From assembly GCA_021782915.1 (NCBI GenBank), contig JAJXUK010000016.1, positions 1-40,985 of the forward strand: DNA of 40,985 bases. The letters run 5' to 3'. The notes below the pieces were generated by a model that was not told where the DNA came from, made no database searches, and was given only the letters and a program-made list of their open reading frames with translations. This stretch comes from Actinomycetes bacterium (lineage in GTDB: Bacteria > Actinomycetota > Acidimicrobiia > Acidimicrobiales > RAAP-2). The translations under genes were made by a program, and so were the position numbers. This document shows positions 17,450 to 28,531 of this stretch, in pieces. Within the stretch, counting starts at the first letter, position 1. Every line of letters starts with the position of its first letter.

Positions 17450-19286
17450 GGTAGGCCTCCACCACTTCCTCCTTCAGGCGCAGTTCGGCCATCGTGCCCT
17501 GGGCGAGGACCTTGCCCTCGGCCAGCACGATCACCGGGTCGCAGAACGCGTCCATGATCGACAGCTCGTGCTCGACCATGAGCACGGTCATGCCGGCCTG
17601 GCACATCGTGACCAGCTGCTCACCGATCTTGTGGGCGAGGTTGGGGTGCACCCCTGCCATCGGCTCGTCCAGCAGCAGCACCTTGGGCTCGGCGAGCAGG
17701 GCGCGCATGATCTCCACCAGACGTCGCTGGCCGCCCGAGAGGCTTCCCGCGTACGCATCGGCGTACTGCGTGAGCCCGAAGCCCTCCAGCATCTCCATGG
17801 CCCGCTCGATGTTGGCCCGGTCCTCGGCGCCCCAGAAGCGCTTACCGCGCAGCGCGCCGCGCAGCGAGTCGCCCGACTGGTTCGGGATCGCGCTGACGAG
17901 GTTCTCCAGCACCGTCAGCTTCTTGAACTCGCTGGCCAGCTGGAACGTGCGCACGAGCCCGGCGCGCGCGCGCAGGTTCGAGGGCATCGACGTGATGTCC
18001 CGGCCGTCGTAGGTGATCGTGCCGCCAGAGCTGGGCAGGGTGCCGGCGAGCATGGCCAGCGTCGTCGACTTGCCCGCGCCGTTGGGTCCGATGAGCCCCG
18101 TCAGACGACCCTGGTGGACCTCGATCGAGACATCCTGGACCACGGTGACGCCCGAGAAGCTCTTGGTGAGATTGTGCGTGGACAGGATCACGCGGTGGTC
18201 ATTGACCGGCTCGCCCAGGCGCAGCAGCTGACGGAAGTCGATCTGCTCGATGTTGCCCAGCTTGACCAGAACGTCGGCGTCGGTGGTGTCCGATCCGGTG
18301 AGCACCGGGGCCGCGGCCCCGGAGGGCAGGCCGCTCAGGATCCGTCGGCGCTCGGGCAGGATGCCGTTCGGGCGGAACCAGAGGAAGAGCACGATGAGCA
18401 GCCCGATGGCCACCCACTCCAGGGCCGGCACCAGGGTCGGATTGCTCAGCGGCGGGATGAAGCGAGTGACCTCCTCGAAGCCCAGGGGCACGAGGATCGC
18501 CCCGAGCACGGCGCCCTTGTGGTTGCCCGCGCCCCCCACGATGATCGCCGCGAAGAGAACGATGGTCTCGGCGTAGCCCCACGCCCCGGGCGCCCACAGG
18601 TTGATGAAGCCGACCAGGACCGCCCCCGAGAGCCCGGCGATCGCTCCACCGAGGACCATCATCGACGTGCGCTGGCCGCGGATGTTCTTGCCCAGCGAGT
18701 CAGCCACGATGTCGTTGTCGCGCATGGCGCGCAGGCTGCGCCCGAAGGGCGACTCGGTCACGCGCTTGAGCAGGAAGTACGTGGCGATCGTCAGCACCAC
18801 GGCGAGGCCGCCGTAGGCGAACTGGTACCCCAGGGACTGGGGGTTCCAGAGGCTCTGCAGCGGCGCGGGCACGATCGAGATGCCGGCGTCGCCGTTGAAG
18901 AGGGGCATGTAGTTCTTCACCAGCACGTTGAGCAGCACCGCCGAGACGAGCAGGCCCACCGCCGCGAAGTCACCGCGCAGGCGCTTGCCGACCAGGAAGA
19001 CGAAGGGCAGCGCCAGCAGTCCGCCCGCGATGGCCGCCCCGATCCAGGGCAGCGGCCAGGCCAGGTGCCAGCCCAGGATGTACTGCTGGAAGCCGCCGTT
19101 GGAGGAGGCCCAGTTGGGCATGGAGAGCACGGCGGCCACGTAGGCGCCGATCGACTGGAAGATGATAAAGCCGAAGTTCGACAGCCCGGCGAAGCCGAAC
19201 TCGACGTTCAGCGCCAAACAGGCCATCGCGTCCACGGCGCCGTAGACGATGATCGTGGCCAGGTAGAAGGCGTCAGCGGTCGGCAT
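17439..19286 (-). CDS. Fused LivM permease-LivG ATPase of a branched-chain amino acid-type ABC importer
   Basis: 615 residues combining two subunits that are often separate. Residues 1 to about 310 form a LivM-type permease with about eight to ten membrane segments (for example NVEFGFAGLSNFGFIIFQSI and the SPFGRSLRAMRDND loop typical of LivM). A hydrophilic linker (about 315-360: GAAAPVLTGSDTTDADVLVK onward) leads into a LivG ATPase with Walker A GPNGAGKSTTLAMLAG, signature LSGGQRRLVEIMRALL and Walker B VLLLDEPMAGVHPN. The ATG at 19286 overlaps the livH stop as TGATG. No stop or frameshift separates the parts, so the fusion is genuine in this assembly. The transporter would have one LivH, one LivMG and one LivF. 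Confidence 0.9.
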   Translation of the reverse strand: MPTADAFYLATIIVYGAVDAMACLALNVEFGFAGLSNFGFIIFQSIGAYVAAVLSMPNWASSNGGFQQYILGWHLAWPLPWIGAAIAGGLLALPFVFLVGKRLRGDFAAVGLLVSAVLLNVLVKNYMPLFNGDAGISIVPAPLQSLWNPQSLGYQFAYGGLAVVLTIATYFLLKRVTESPFGRSLRAMRDNDIVADSLGKNIRGQRTSMMVLGGAIAGLSGAVLVGFINLWAPGAWGYAETIVLFAAIIVGGAGNHKGAVLGAILVPLGFEEVTRFIPPLSNPTLVPALEWVAIGLLIVLFLWFRPNGILPERRRILSGLPSGAAAPVLTGSDTTDADVLVKLGNIEQIDFRQLLRLGEPVNDHRVILSTHNLTKSFSGVTVVQDVSIEVHQGRLTGLIGPNGAGKSTTLAMLAGTLPSSGGTITYDGRDITSMPSNLRARAGLVRTFQLASEFKKLTVLENLVSAIPNQSGDSLRGALRGKRFWGAEDRANIERAMEMLEGFGLTQYADAYAGSLSGGQRRLVEIMRALLAEPKVLLLDEPMAGVHPNLAHKIGEQLVTMCQAGMTVLMVEHELSIMDAFCDPVIVLAEGKVLAQGTMAELRLKEEVVEAYLVG

Positions 19287-20161
19287 CAGGCGGTCTTCTC
19301 GCTTCCGAAGAGTCCGTAGGGGCGGAACATGAGCATCCCGATCAGCACGAGGAAGGCGATGACCTCCTTGTACTCGGGGTTGATGTAGGCGGCGCTGATC
19401 TCGGTGGCCACTCCGATCGTGACCGCGCCGAGCATGGCGCCGTAGGGCTGGCCCGGCCCGCCGAGGAACATGGCGGCCAGCAGCATGACGATGTAGAGCT
19501 GGGCCGACGTGGCCTCGAAGACGCCGGTGTTCATCGCGAAGACCGTGCCGGCCAGACCGCTCAGCGCACCGGAGATCAGCCAGGTCATCGAGATGACCAA
19601 GCCCGTCTTCACCCCACTGTTGCGGGCCAGGTTCGGGTTGGCCGACGTGGCGCGCATCGCCTTGCCCAGGCGGGTGTAGCGCAGCAGCCAGTGGATCGCC
19701 ACCAGCACGACGACGGCGAGGCCCATGATGGTCAGCTGCAGGCCACTCAGGAACATGCCGAGGATGTGGTACTCGCTGCCCTGGGACTGCTGAAAGGAGA
19801 CGTAGCTGCCCCCGACGATCGCCTGGAGGCCGAAGGTGCCGATGAGGTCCATGCCCAGGGCCACCATGACGATGGTGATCGGTGGAAGGTTGCGGCGCTG
19901 GAAGGGCGTGAAGACGAAGCGGTTGAGCGCCCAGGAGACGATGGCCCCCGTGGCCACTCCACCGATGGTGGCCACCCACGGCGTGACGTGCGCGTGGGTG
20001 TTCACGTAGTACGTGACGAACGCGCTGTTAATCATGATCGAGCCGTAGGCCAGATTCAGCACGTTGGTCACGGCGAACTGCATCGTGAAGCCCACGGCGG
20101 CGATGGCTAGGACGGCGGCGGACACCAGTCCGAAGCCGAAGGACGACATGAAGACGCTCAC
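19286..20161 (-). CDS. livH: Branched-chain amino acid-type ABC transporter permease (LivH)
   Basis: 291-residue permease with about eight membrane segments. LivH hallmarks: VTNVLNLAYGSIMINSAFV near the N-terminus, the cytoplasmic coupling loop TRLGKAMRATSANPNLARNS near residue 165-185, and LAAMFLGGPGQPYGAMLGAV. GTG 20161 is preferred over ATG 20149 because AAAGGA lies about 8 bases upstream. It partners LivMG in the membrane. A strong hairpin lies between it and the binding-protein gene. Confidence 0.9.
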   Translation of the reverse strand: MSVFMSSFGFGLVSAAVLAIAAVGFTMQFAVTNVLNLAYGSIMINSAFVTYYVNTHAHVTPWVATIGGVATGAIVSWALNRFVFTPFQRRNLPPITIVMVALGMDLIGTFGLQAIVGGSYVSFQQSQGSEYHILGMFLSGLQLTIMGLAVVVLVAIHWLLRYTRLGKAMRATSANPNLARNSGVKTGLVISMTWLISGALSGLAGTVFAMNTGVFEATSAQLYIVMLLAAMFLGGPGQPYGAMLGAVTIGVATEISAAYINPEYKEVIAFLVLIGMLMFRPYGLFGSEKTA

Positions 20162-20205
20162 CGAAGCGTTCCTTTCAGCGTGTAGCGAGACGAGAGTTGT
20201 GCGGA

Positions 20206-20246
20206 GCGGCCGCGACGATGGAGGAGGACTTCATCGCCGCGGCCGC
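20206..20246 (-). terminator. Large inter-cistronic hairpin between livK-like and livH
   Basis: Bases 20206-20220 (GCGGCCGCGACGATG) and 20232-20246 (CATCGCCGCGGCCGC) pair over 15 bp with one mismatch around an 11-base loop. There is no T-run on the minus strand after it. Position between a binding-protein gene and its permease suggests an attenuator or 3' stabiliser that gives more binding protein than membrane components, as known for other ABC operons; this is inference. Confidence 0.55.
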
Positions 20247-20260
20247 GAGCCGCGTGGTGC

Positions 20261-21619
20261 CTAGGGCTTGGCCTGGCAGGTGGTCAGGTTGCAGTATCCG
20301 AGCGAGGGGCCGACCATCTGGGTCGTGCCGTTCGCGAGGAATTGGTCGTCCTCGAAGGGTCCGAAGGCCGTCTGATAGGCGTCGAACTTGTACGAGCCGC
20401 CGACTCCCAGGTAGTGGATCTTCTTGCCCAACTTGAGGGCCCTCACGCCCTGGGCGTAGGTGCTCACCGAGACCGCCCCGGGCACGCCCTGAGCAATCTT
20501 GAGGATGTCCGCCTTGTAGACCGAGCCCTGCGTGGACTTGGACATCACCATGGCCAGGGCGGCCAGGTTGATCCCGTCGTACAGGTGCACCGTCCCGTTG
20601 GCCGACAGCAGGCCCGGGAAGCTCGGCACACCGGGCACCTTGCCCTTCTGGGCCAGGACCAGCTTCTTGTACAGCGGGTAGGCCGGTCCGCCCACGTCCA
20701 CCGTCGGGTTGTCCGCGTCGAAGTTCGAGATGAAGTTCTGCACGCCAATCGGGCCCGTGGTCACGCCGGAGAAGAAGACCGGGTCGATCATCGCCGAGGT
20801 GCCGATGGTCGGGATCATCTTGTTGCCGTTGAGCTGGTAGACCTCGCTCAGCAGAGCCACTCCCGCGGCGCCGAGAGCCTCCATCATGATCGCGTCCGGG
20901 TGCGCGGTCACGATGGCCTGCGCCTCGGTCTGGAACGTGGTGGCGCTCATGTCCAGCGTCTGGTTGGAGACGATCTGGATGCCCGCCTTGGCCAACGCCG
21001 CCTCAGCCGGCTTGACGAAGGTCTGGGACCCCGCGTCGTTGCCGAAGGCCAGAGCCACCGACTTGTAGCCGTGGCGCTTGGCGATCTGGGTCATGGCGAC
21101 CGAGTCCGCGGCGTCCGGCGGCACCAGCCGGAAGAAGTACGGGAAGTGCACCGCGTCGAACTCGGACTCGCCCGTCATGCAGAACGAGACCGTCTTGTGC
21201 GCGCCGAAGATCGGCACGACCGTCGAGGCCTCGTCCGACGTGCAGCCGATGACCAGCGACAGGTTCGGCGTCGTCGCGTACATCTGGCGCACCGCCGGCA
21301 CCGCGTCAGCCGGGTCGCCGCGCGTGTCGACGACCTTGCACGTGAACTTCTTGCCGAGCACGCCGCCCTGACCGTTGATGGCCTGGGTCGCGGCCAGGCA
21401 CGCCGCCTGGTACTTCGGCCCGAGCGCGGCGTCGGCGCCCGTGAACGGCGCGACCACTCCGATGGTCATCGTCGAGGACGCGGCGCTGGCCTGTCCGCTC
21501 ATGGCCGGCATGCCCACCGTGCTGAGCACGGTGGCCAGTCCCGCGCCAAAGAGCGCCAGGCTCCTGCGCATTCGAGCCGGCGTAGCGATCCACGCTCGGC
21601 CTTGTGTGGCCCCTCCCAT
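20261..21619 (-). CDS. ABC transporter substrate-binding protein, Peripla_BP_6/LivJK type
   Basis: 452-residue extracytoplasmic binding protein. ATG 21619 follows AGGGGGG by 6 bases. A signal peptide runs from about residue 17 (MRRSLALFGAGLATVLSTVG) to a site near ASA/ASS at about 48. The mature part begins with the type I periplasmic-binding fold strand TMTIGVVAPFTGADAALGPK, followed by INGQGGVLGKKF and the GCTSDEASTVVPIFGAHKT segment typical of HAAT-family binding proteins. There is no lipobox, so how it is held at the surface is unclear. Members bind branched-chain amino acids, amides, urea or aromatic acids; the neighbouring FAH-family hydrolase favours a carbon substrate over leucine (inference). 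Confidence 0.88.
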   Translation of the reverse strand: MGGATQGRAWIATPARMRRSLALFGAGLATVLSTVGMPAMSGQASAASSTMTIGVVAPFTGADAALGPKYQAACLAATQAINGQGGVLGKKFTCKVVDTRGDPADAVPAVRQMYATTPNLSLVIGCTSDEASTVVPIFGAHKTVSFCMTGESEFDAVHFPYFFRLVPPDAADSVAMTQIAKRHGYKSVALAFGNDAGSQTFVKPAEAALAKAGIQIVSNQTLDMSATTFQTEAQAIVTAHPDAIMMEALGAAGVALLSEVYQLNGNKMIPTIGTSAMIDPVFFSGVTTGPIGVQNFISNFDADNPTVDVGGPAYPLYKKLVLAQKGKVPGVPSFPGLLSANGTVHLYDGINLAALAMVMSKSTQGSVYKADILKIAQGVPGAVSVSTYAQGVRALKLGKKIHYLGVGGSYKFDAYQTAFGPFEDDQFLANGTTQMVGPSLGYCNLTTCQAKP

Positions 21620-21670
21620 AGTTTTCCCCCCTGTTGCTTGGTTCCGGTACTGCCCTGCTATCGCAGTTCT

Positions 21671-22576
21671 CTAGAAGTTCGTGGTGTCCACCTGGAGCGG
21701 CTGCCACGGCCAATCAGCCGGTGCTCCCTCCTCGGCCACCACCGTGTTCGAGATCGTGCCCACCCCCTCGATGAACACCTCGATCGTGTCGCCCGGCGTC
21801 AGCCACACCGGTGGCGTGCGCGCGAAGCCGACGCCACCCGGCGTGCCGGTCGCGATGACGTCGCCCGGGCGCAGCGTCGTGAAGCCGGAGAAGTACTCCA
21901 CGGCCTTGGCGACGGTGACGATCATCATTGACGTGCGCGCGTCCTGCATCACCTCGCCGTTGAGCGTGGTGCGGATCGCCAGGTCCGTCACGTCCACCTC
22001 GTCGACCGTGACCAGCTCGGGACCGATGGGCATCGTGCCCTCGAAGTTCTTGCCGGGCGTCCACTGGGTGGCCTTGCGCTGCCACTCGCGCGCCGAGCCG
22101 TCGTTCATGACCGCGTAGCCCAAGATGGCGTCGAAGGCGTCCTCGGCCGCGATGTAGCGTCCGCCCTTGCCGATCACCACCGCGAGCTCGCCCTCGTAGT
22201 CGAAGCGCTCTGACAGGGCCGGCTTGACCAGGTCGTCATAGGCCCCGATCACACTGCCCGCGCCGCGCACGAAGCTCTCGGGCCACTTGGGCACCTCGCG
22301 TCCGCCCTCGATGGCGTGCTCGGCGTAGTTCACGCCGAGGCAGAGCACCCGGTTCGGGTTCGGGGTCACGGGTGCGAAGTCCTCGCGGGCCAGCGCGACG
22401 CCACCCTGGGCTGAGGCGGCGCGCGCGGCGCCCAACGCGCTCTCGCCACCGGCGGCCAGGGCGTTGATGTCGCTGAGAGAGGCGTCCCCGCTCGCGTCGG
22501 CGAGGTCCACGTAGCCCCCGGTCCCCTTCACGTGCAGTCGCAGGCCTCGCGGCGTTCGAACGGTAGCGAATCGCAC
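21671..22576 (-). CDS. Fumarylacetoacetate hydrolase (FAH) family protein
   Basis: 301-residue cytosolic metal-dependent enzyme. The FAH C-terminal domain is clear: VLCLGVNYAEHA near residue 78, metal-binding FDYEGELAVVIGK near 124, MNDGSAREWQRK (usual form NDVSARDLQ) near 157, TPGKNFEGTMPIGPELVT, and TLRPGDVIATGTPGGVGFAR near 237. Family members cleave C-C bonds of acylpyruvates or isomerise/decarboxylate 2-oxo-3-enoates in aromatic degradation; which reaction applies is not determined. GTG start behind GAGAGGGG. It heads the operon with the ABC importer, and a GntR regulator diverges from it, suggesting an uptake-plus-breakdown unit. Confidence 0.85.
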   Translation of the reverse strand: MRFATVRTPRGLRLHVKGTGGYVDLADASGDASLSDINALAAGGESALGAARAASAQGGVALAREDFAPVTPNPNRVLCLGVNYAEHAIEGGREVPKWPESFVRGAGSVIGAYDDLVKPALSERFDYEGELAVVIGKGGRYIAAEDAFDAILGYAVMNDGSAREWQRKATQWTPGKNFEGTMPIGPELVTVDEVDVTDLAIRTTLNGEVMQDARTSMMIVTVAKAVEYFSGFTTLRPGDVIATGTPGGVGFARTPPVWLTPGDTIEVFIEGVGTISNTVVAEEGAPADWPWQPLQVDTTNF

Positions 22577-22593
22577 CGCTGTCCCCTCTCACT

Positions 22594-22663
22594 TTGGTTG
22601 GAATGGCTCTATTGGTTGACGCGTTTCGCGCAGGATAACCGCGCCTAGAACCTTTGTCAACCA
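22594..22663. promoter_or_regulatory. Repeated TTGGTTG half-sites in the FAH/GntR divergent region
   Basis: TTGGTTG occurs twice in direct orientation (22594-22600 and 22612-22618), and TGGTTGAC (22613-22620) is repeated in perfect inversion as GTCAACCA (22656-22663). The cluster lies just upstream of the FAH-gene start and is A/T-richer than its surroundings. GntR-family regulators commonly bind TGGT/ACCA half-sites, so these are candidate operators for the divergent regulator. Confidence 0.4.
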
Positions 22664-22800
22664 CCGCGCGACGAAATTCACTGCGTGCGTCGCGCGCTGG
22701 CCCGCAAATACCCGCCCAGTACCGAAGATCCGCTGGAGCGTGGCGCGCTCGATTGAGAACTCTGGCATAATTGCGCGCAGAATTGGTACTATTGGGCGAA

Positions 22801-22815
22801 TCATTGGCGCAATGA
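22801..22815. promoter_or_regulatory. Perfect 15-bp palindrome before the GntR gene
   Basis: TCATTGGCGCAATGA (6-3-6) ends 13 bases before the ATG at 22829. Further ATTGG copies lie at 22782 and 22791, and an extended -10 (TGGCATAAT, 22763-22771) is close upstream. A probable autoregulatory operator of the GntR/FCD protein. Confidence 0.45.
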
Positions 22816-22828
22816 CGCGGGGGTGGCA

Positions 22829-23539
22829 ATGCAGACGATGACCGCGAGCCGCATCCGCCAAGTCGCCCAGAGCGTCCTGCGCGACGCGGCCGAGCAGGGA
22901 CTCGGGGCCGGCTCGCGCCTGCGCACCGAGCGAGCCCTGGCCGACGAGCTGAGCATCACCCGGGCCATGGTGCGCAGCGCGATGGCCCTGCTCGAATCCG
23001 ATGGCCTGGTCTCGCGCGAGGTCGGTCGCGGGACCTACCTTCGCTGCGAGCCGCTCACCGCGCTGGTCAGCCTGGACGGCGACGAGTCGACCCTGCACGT
23101 CACGCTCTCGGACATCGGGCCGGCCGACGTCATGGCCGCGCGCCAGTCCTTCGAGCCGATGGCGATGTACCTCGCCGTGGTCGAGGCTACCGAGTCGGAC
23201 CTCGAGGAGGCCGAGCGCTGCGTGGAGGGATGTCGCGACGCGGCCAGCTACGAGGACTTTGAGAACTGGGACATCGCCTTTCACCGCAGCCTGATCGAGG
23301 CCACGCACAACCCGCTGCTGCTGCACATGTACGCACTCATCGAGGCTGCGCGCCAGGGTGACATGTGGGGCGACATGAAGCGCCGCGGCGACTCGCCCGA
23401 GCGCCGACACCGCAGCTACGTCCAGCACGCGGCGATCTACGAGGCGCTGCGCATCCGCGACGGGCGCGCCGCGCGCGAGGCGATGAGCGCGCACCTGGAC
23501 TTCGTGGCGGCGTTCCTGCGCGAGAACGCGCGCCGCTGA
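22829..23539 (+). CDS. GntR-family (FadR/FCD subfamily) transcriptional regulator
   Basis: 236 residues. N-terminal winged helix-turn-helix: LRTERALADELSITRAMVRS then AMALLESDGLVSREVGRGTY, residues about 28-70. C-terminal FCD ligand-binding domain with the metal/ligand-binding residues in ENWDIAFHRSL (Asp and His), QHAAIYEAL (His) and AMSAHLDFV (His). FCD regulators sense small organic acids. ATG 22829 is preferred (GGGGG 5 bases upstream); GTG 22823 is an alternative. It diverges from the FAH-liv operon and probably controls it through the palindromes between them. Its stop lies one base from the end of the convergent asparaginase gene. Confidence 0.88.
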   Translation: MQTMTASRIRQVAQSVLRDAAEQGLGAGSRLRTERALADELSITRAMVRSAMALLESDGLVSREVGRGTYLRCEPLTALVSLDGDESTLHVTLSDIGPADVMAARQSFEPMAMYLAVVEATESDLEEAERCVEGCRDAASYEDFENWDIAFHRSLIEATHNPLLLHMYALIEAARQGDMWGDMKRRGDSPERRHRSYVQHAAIYEALRIRDGRAAREAMSAHLDFVAAFLRENARR

Positions 23540-23540
23540 C

Positions 23541-24551
23541 TCAGACTCGACGGCGCAGCTCGTCGAAGTAGTCGACCACGCGTTGATGCGTGGCCCCGCT
23601 CGCCAGCAGCAGACTCAGAACGACGCGCGCCTTGCGCGCATCGAGCGAACCGGCCGAGATCAGCCCGCGGCCCAGCAGGTCGCTCTCGGATCCCACGAAG
23701 CCGTAGGTCGCGCCCAGCACGCTGCCCGCGCCGGTGCGACTGGCCAGCACGACCGGCATCCGCGACGCCAGCGCGCCGAGGGGCTCGGCCAGGGCGCCCG
23801 GCACGTGTCCCGCCCCGAAGGCGCCGATGACCACGCCGGCGTAGCCGGCCTCGGCGAGCGAGCCCAGCAGGCGCCCGTCATCACCGAGGCAGACCTCGTA
23901 GAGGGCCACCGGTGGCACCGCTTGAGCCGATATGTCGAGGGCCTCGAGGGGCTCGGGGTGCACGCGCACGTGCGCGGCGCCCTCGATGAGCTGGCCGAGG
24001 GGCCCGAGACTGGGCGAGGCGAAGGCGCCCGGGCTGGTGGCGTGGGACTTGCGCACCCAGCGCGCCGCGTGGATCTCCTCGTTCATCACGACCAGCGCTC
24101 CCAGGCCCCGCGCCGACGCACTGGCGGCCACGCGCACCGCCGCGAGCAGGTTGGCCGGCCCGTCGGCACCCGCGCTCTGGGGGTGGCGCATCGCGCCCGT
24201 CAGCACGAGCACCACCCCCGGACAGAGCAGCTCGAGGGCCAGCGCCGTCTCTTCGAGCGTGTCCGTTCCCTGCACCACGACCACTCCCGCGACGCCGCTC
24301 TGGCTCGCCGCCCGGGCCCGCGTGGCGAGCTCGACGAGGTCACCGAATCCCAGGTCACCCGAGGGCAGGCGACGCAGCTCGTGGACCTCCAGCTCGGCCA
24401 CCCCGGCGAGGCCCGGCACGCTGGCGACGAGGTCCTCACCCGAGAGCTCGGGCGTGACGGGGGCACCGCGTGCCCCGGTCGAGGCGATGGTGCCGCCCAG
24501 GGTGAACACGGCGACGCGCGCCGGCGACGGGCTCGACGCGGGCTGGCTCAC
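23541..24551 (-). CDS. Asparaginase/glutaminase family protein
   Basis: 336 residues, cytosolic (no signal peptide). The two asparaginase threonine motifs are present: FTLGGTIAST near residue 18 and VVVQGTDTLEETAL near residue 95 (catalytic Thr-Asp pair), followed by VLTGAMRHPQSAGADGPANL. Expected reaction is L-asparagine to aspartate and ammonia; relatives include glutaminases and Glu-tRNA amidotransferase-like proteins, so specificity is open. GTG start without ribosome site but with a TATCGT -10 exactly 6 bases upstream. It follows clpB by 22 bases and may also receive read-through from the chaperone operon. Confidence 0.85.
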   Translation of the reverse strand: MSQPASSPSPARVAVFTLGGTIASTGARGAPVTPELSGEDLVASVPGLAGVAELEVHELRRLPSGDLGFGDLVELATRARAASQSGVAGVVVVQGTDTLEETALALELLCPGVVLVLTGAMRHPQSAGADGPANLLAAVRVAASASARGLGALVVMNEEIHAARWVRKSHATSPGAFASPSLGPLGQLIEGAAHVRVHPEPLEALDISAQAVPPVALYEVCLGDDGRLLGSLAEAGYAGVVIGAFGAGHVPGALAEPLGALASRMPVVLASRTGAGSVLGATYGFVGSESDLLGRGLISAGSLDARKARVVLSLLLASGATHQRVVDYFDELRRRV

Positions 24552-24557
24552 GGCGCC

Positions 24558-24563
24558 ACGATA
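24558..24563 (-). promoter_or_regulatory. Leaderless -10 (TATCGT) for the asparaginase gene
   Basis: TATCGT (minus strand), then 6 bases, then the GTG. It sits in the 22-base gap after clpB, so the gene can be expressed apart from heat shock. Confidence 0.45.
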
Positions 24564-24573
24564 GCCAGGCTGG

Positions 24574-27059
<2,486 letters not shown>

Positions 27060-27063
<4 letters not shown>

Positions 27064-27461
27064 GACTCTCCTCTCTGCCTCGTGGCGCGCGCGTCGCGAA
27101 ACAGCGCCAGCGCGTTGCGCACCGGCACCAGGTCGCGTCGGTACTGGCGGTGCGCGTCCTCGACGCGCGCGCGTGCGTGCTCGGCCAGTCGGGCCAGGTC
27201 CGCGCGCAGGTCGGCGTTCTCGGCCTCCAGGGCCATGATGCGCTTGACGCCCTCGAGGTTCACGCCCTCGGCGGTGAGCTGCTGGATGCGTCGCAGGCCC
27301 GCGAGGTCCTCGTCCGAGAAGCGCCGCGAGCCGCCGGGCGTGCGTCGTGGGCTGAGCAGGCCCGAGCGCTCGTAGTTGCGCAGGGTCTGCGGGTGCACCC
27401 CGGCCAGCTCGGCGAAGACGGAGATGACGTAGACCGCGTGATCGACGCGACGCTCGCTCAC
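27060..27461 (-). CDS. hspR: Heat-shock repressor HspR (MerR family)
   Basis: 133-residue MerR-type DNA-binding repressor. The winged-helix part is visible: [20 protein letters not shown], then [20 protein letters not shown], a helix [20 protein letters not shown] and a C-terminal coiled coil (residues about 75-120). HspR binds HAIR sites and, with DnaK as co-repressor, turns off its own operon; a HAIR-like site is present ahead of dnaK in this window. GTG start overlaps the dnaJ stop (GTGA), and its stop overlaps the clpB start. Confidence 0.93.
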
Positions 27462-28531
27462 GGGGCCTCCTCGCCCAGCGAGGCGGCCAGACGCTCGACC
27501 ACCGCGCGCTGGTCCTTGGAGAGCTTCGCCGGGATCGACACCTGCACCGTGACGAGCAGGTCCCCGGCGGCGGCCTTGCCGTGCGCGGGAACTCCGCGCC
27601 CGCGCACGCGCATCGTCGTGCCGGGCTGAGTGCCCGGGGGCACCTTGAGGGTCACCGGCTCCTCGAGCGTGGGAACCGACACCGTCGTGCCCAGCATGGC
27701 CGCGGTCACCGGCACGCTCACGCTGGTCGTCACGTTGCGCCCGCGGCGCTCGAAGCGCGGGTCCTTGGCCACGTGCACGTCCACGAAGAGGTCCCCGGGC
27801 GTGCCGCCGCGCTGGCCCGGGTTGCCCTTGCCCTTGAGGCGAATGCGCTGGGCGTCCACGACCCCCGGGGGGATGCGCACGTTGACCCGGCGCGTCGAGG
27901 GCTCTCGGCCCGTGCCCGCACAGCTGGCACAGGGCGTCACGATGCGCCCGCCACGCCCGTTGCACACGGGGCACACGCTCGACATGGCGAAGGGGCCCTG
28001 GTCATCGTTGAGTACGCCGCGTCCGGCGCAGCGCTCGCAGGTCACGAACCCGCTGCCCGGGGCCGCGCCGCGCCCGGCGCAGGTGTGACAGGCCTCGTTG
28101 CTCGGCAGGTTCACCGTCGTCGTCACGCCATTCACCGCGTCGCGAAAGGACAGGTGCAGGGCCGTCTCCACGTCGGCGCCGCGCTGGGCGCGGGTGCGCC
28201 GGCCCCCGAAGAGCCCACCGAAGAGGTCACCCAGGTCCCCGAGGTCGCCCACGTGCGCCCCGCCGAAGCCCCCGCCGGGGAATCCCCCGAAGCCGGCGCC
28301 GGCCGGACCGAGACGGCGCACCTCGTCGTACTCCTTGCGCTTCTCGGCGTCGCCCAGCACGTCGTAGGCGACCGAGACCTCCTTGAAGCGCTCCTCGCTG
28401 CCCGGGTTGGTGTCCGGGTGCAGCTCCTTGGCGAGCTTGCGGTAGGCGCGCGTGATCTCCTTGTCGGTGGCGCTCGAGGTCAGTCCCAAGACCTGGTAGT
28501 AGTCCTTCTCGAACCACTCGCGCTCGGCCAT
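27458..28531 (-). CDS. dnaJ: Chaperone DnaJ
   Basis: 357-residue Hsp40 co-chaperone that stimulates DnaK ATPase. J-domain at residues about 9-75 with [15 protein letters not shown] (HPD), a Gly/Phe linker with [13 protein letters not shown], a zinc-binding region with four repeats [24 protein letters not shown] and CASCAGTG (about 148-208), then the substrate-binding beta domains. This is the class I DnaJ that is paired with HspR operons in actinobacteria. ATG start directly after the grpE TAG with AAGGGA just upstream. Confidence 0.95.
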   Translation of the reverse strand: MAEREWFEKDYYQVLGLTSSATDKEITRAYRKLAKELHPDTNPGSEERFKEVSVAYDVLGDAEKRKEYDEVRRLGPAGAGFGGFPGGGFGGAHVGDLGDLGDLFGGLFGGRRTRAQRGADVETALHLSFRDAVNGVTTTVNLPSNEACHTCAGRGAAPGSGFVTCERCAGRGVLNDDQGPFAMSSVCPVCNGRGGRIVTPCASCAGTGREPSTRRVNVRIPPGVVDAQRIRLKGKGNPGQRGGTPGDLFVDVHVAKDPRFERRGRNVTTSVSVPVTAAMLGTTVSVPTLEEPVTLKVPPGTQPGTTMRVRGRGVPAHGKAAAGDLLVTVQVSIPAKLSKDQRAVVERLAASLGEEAP

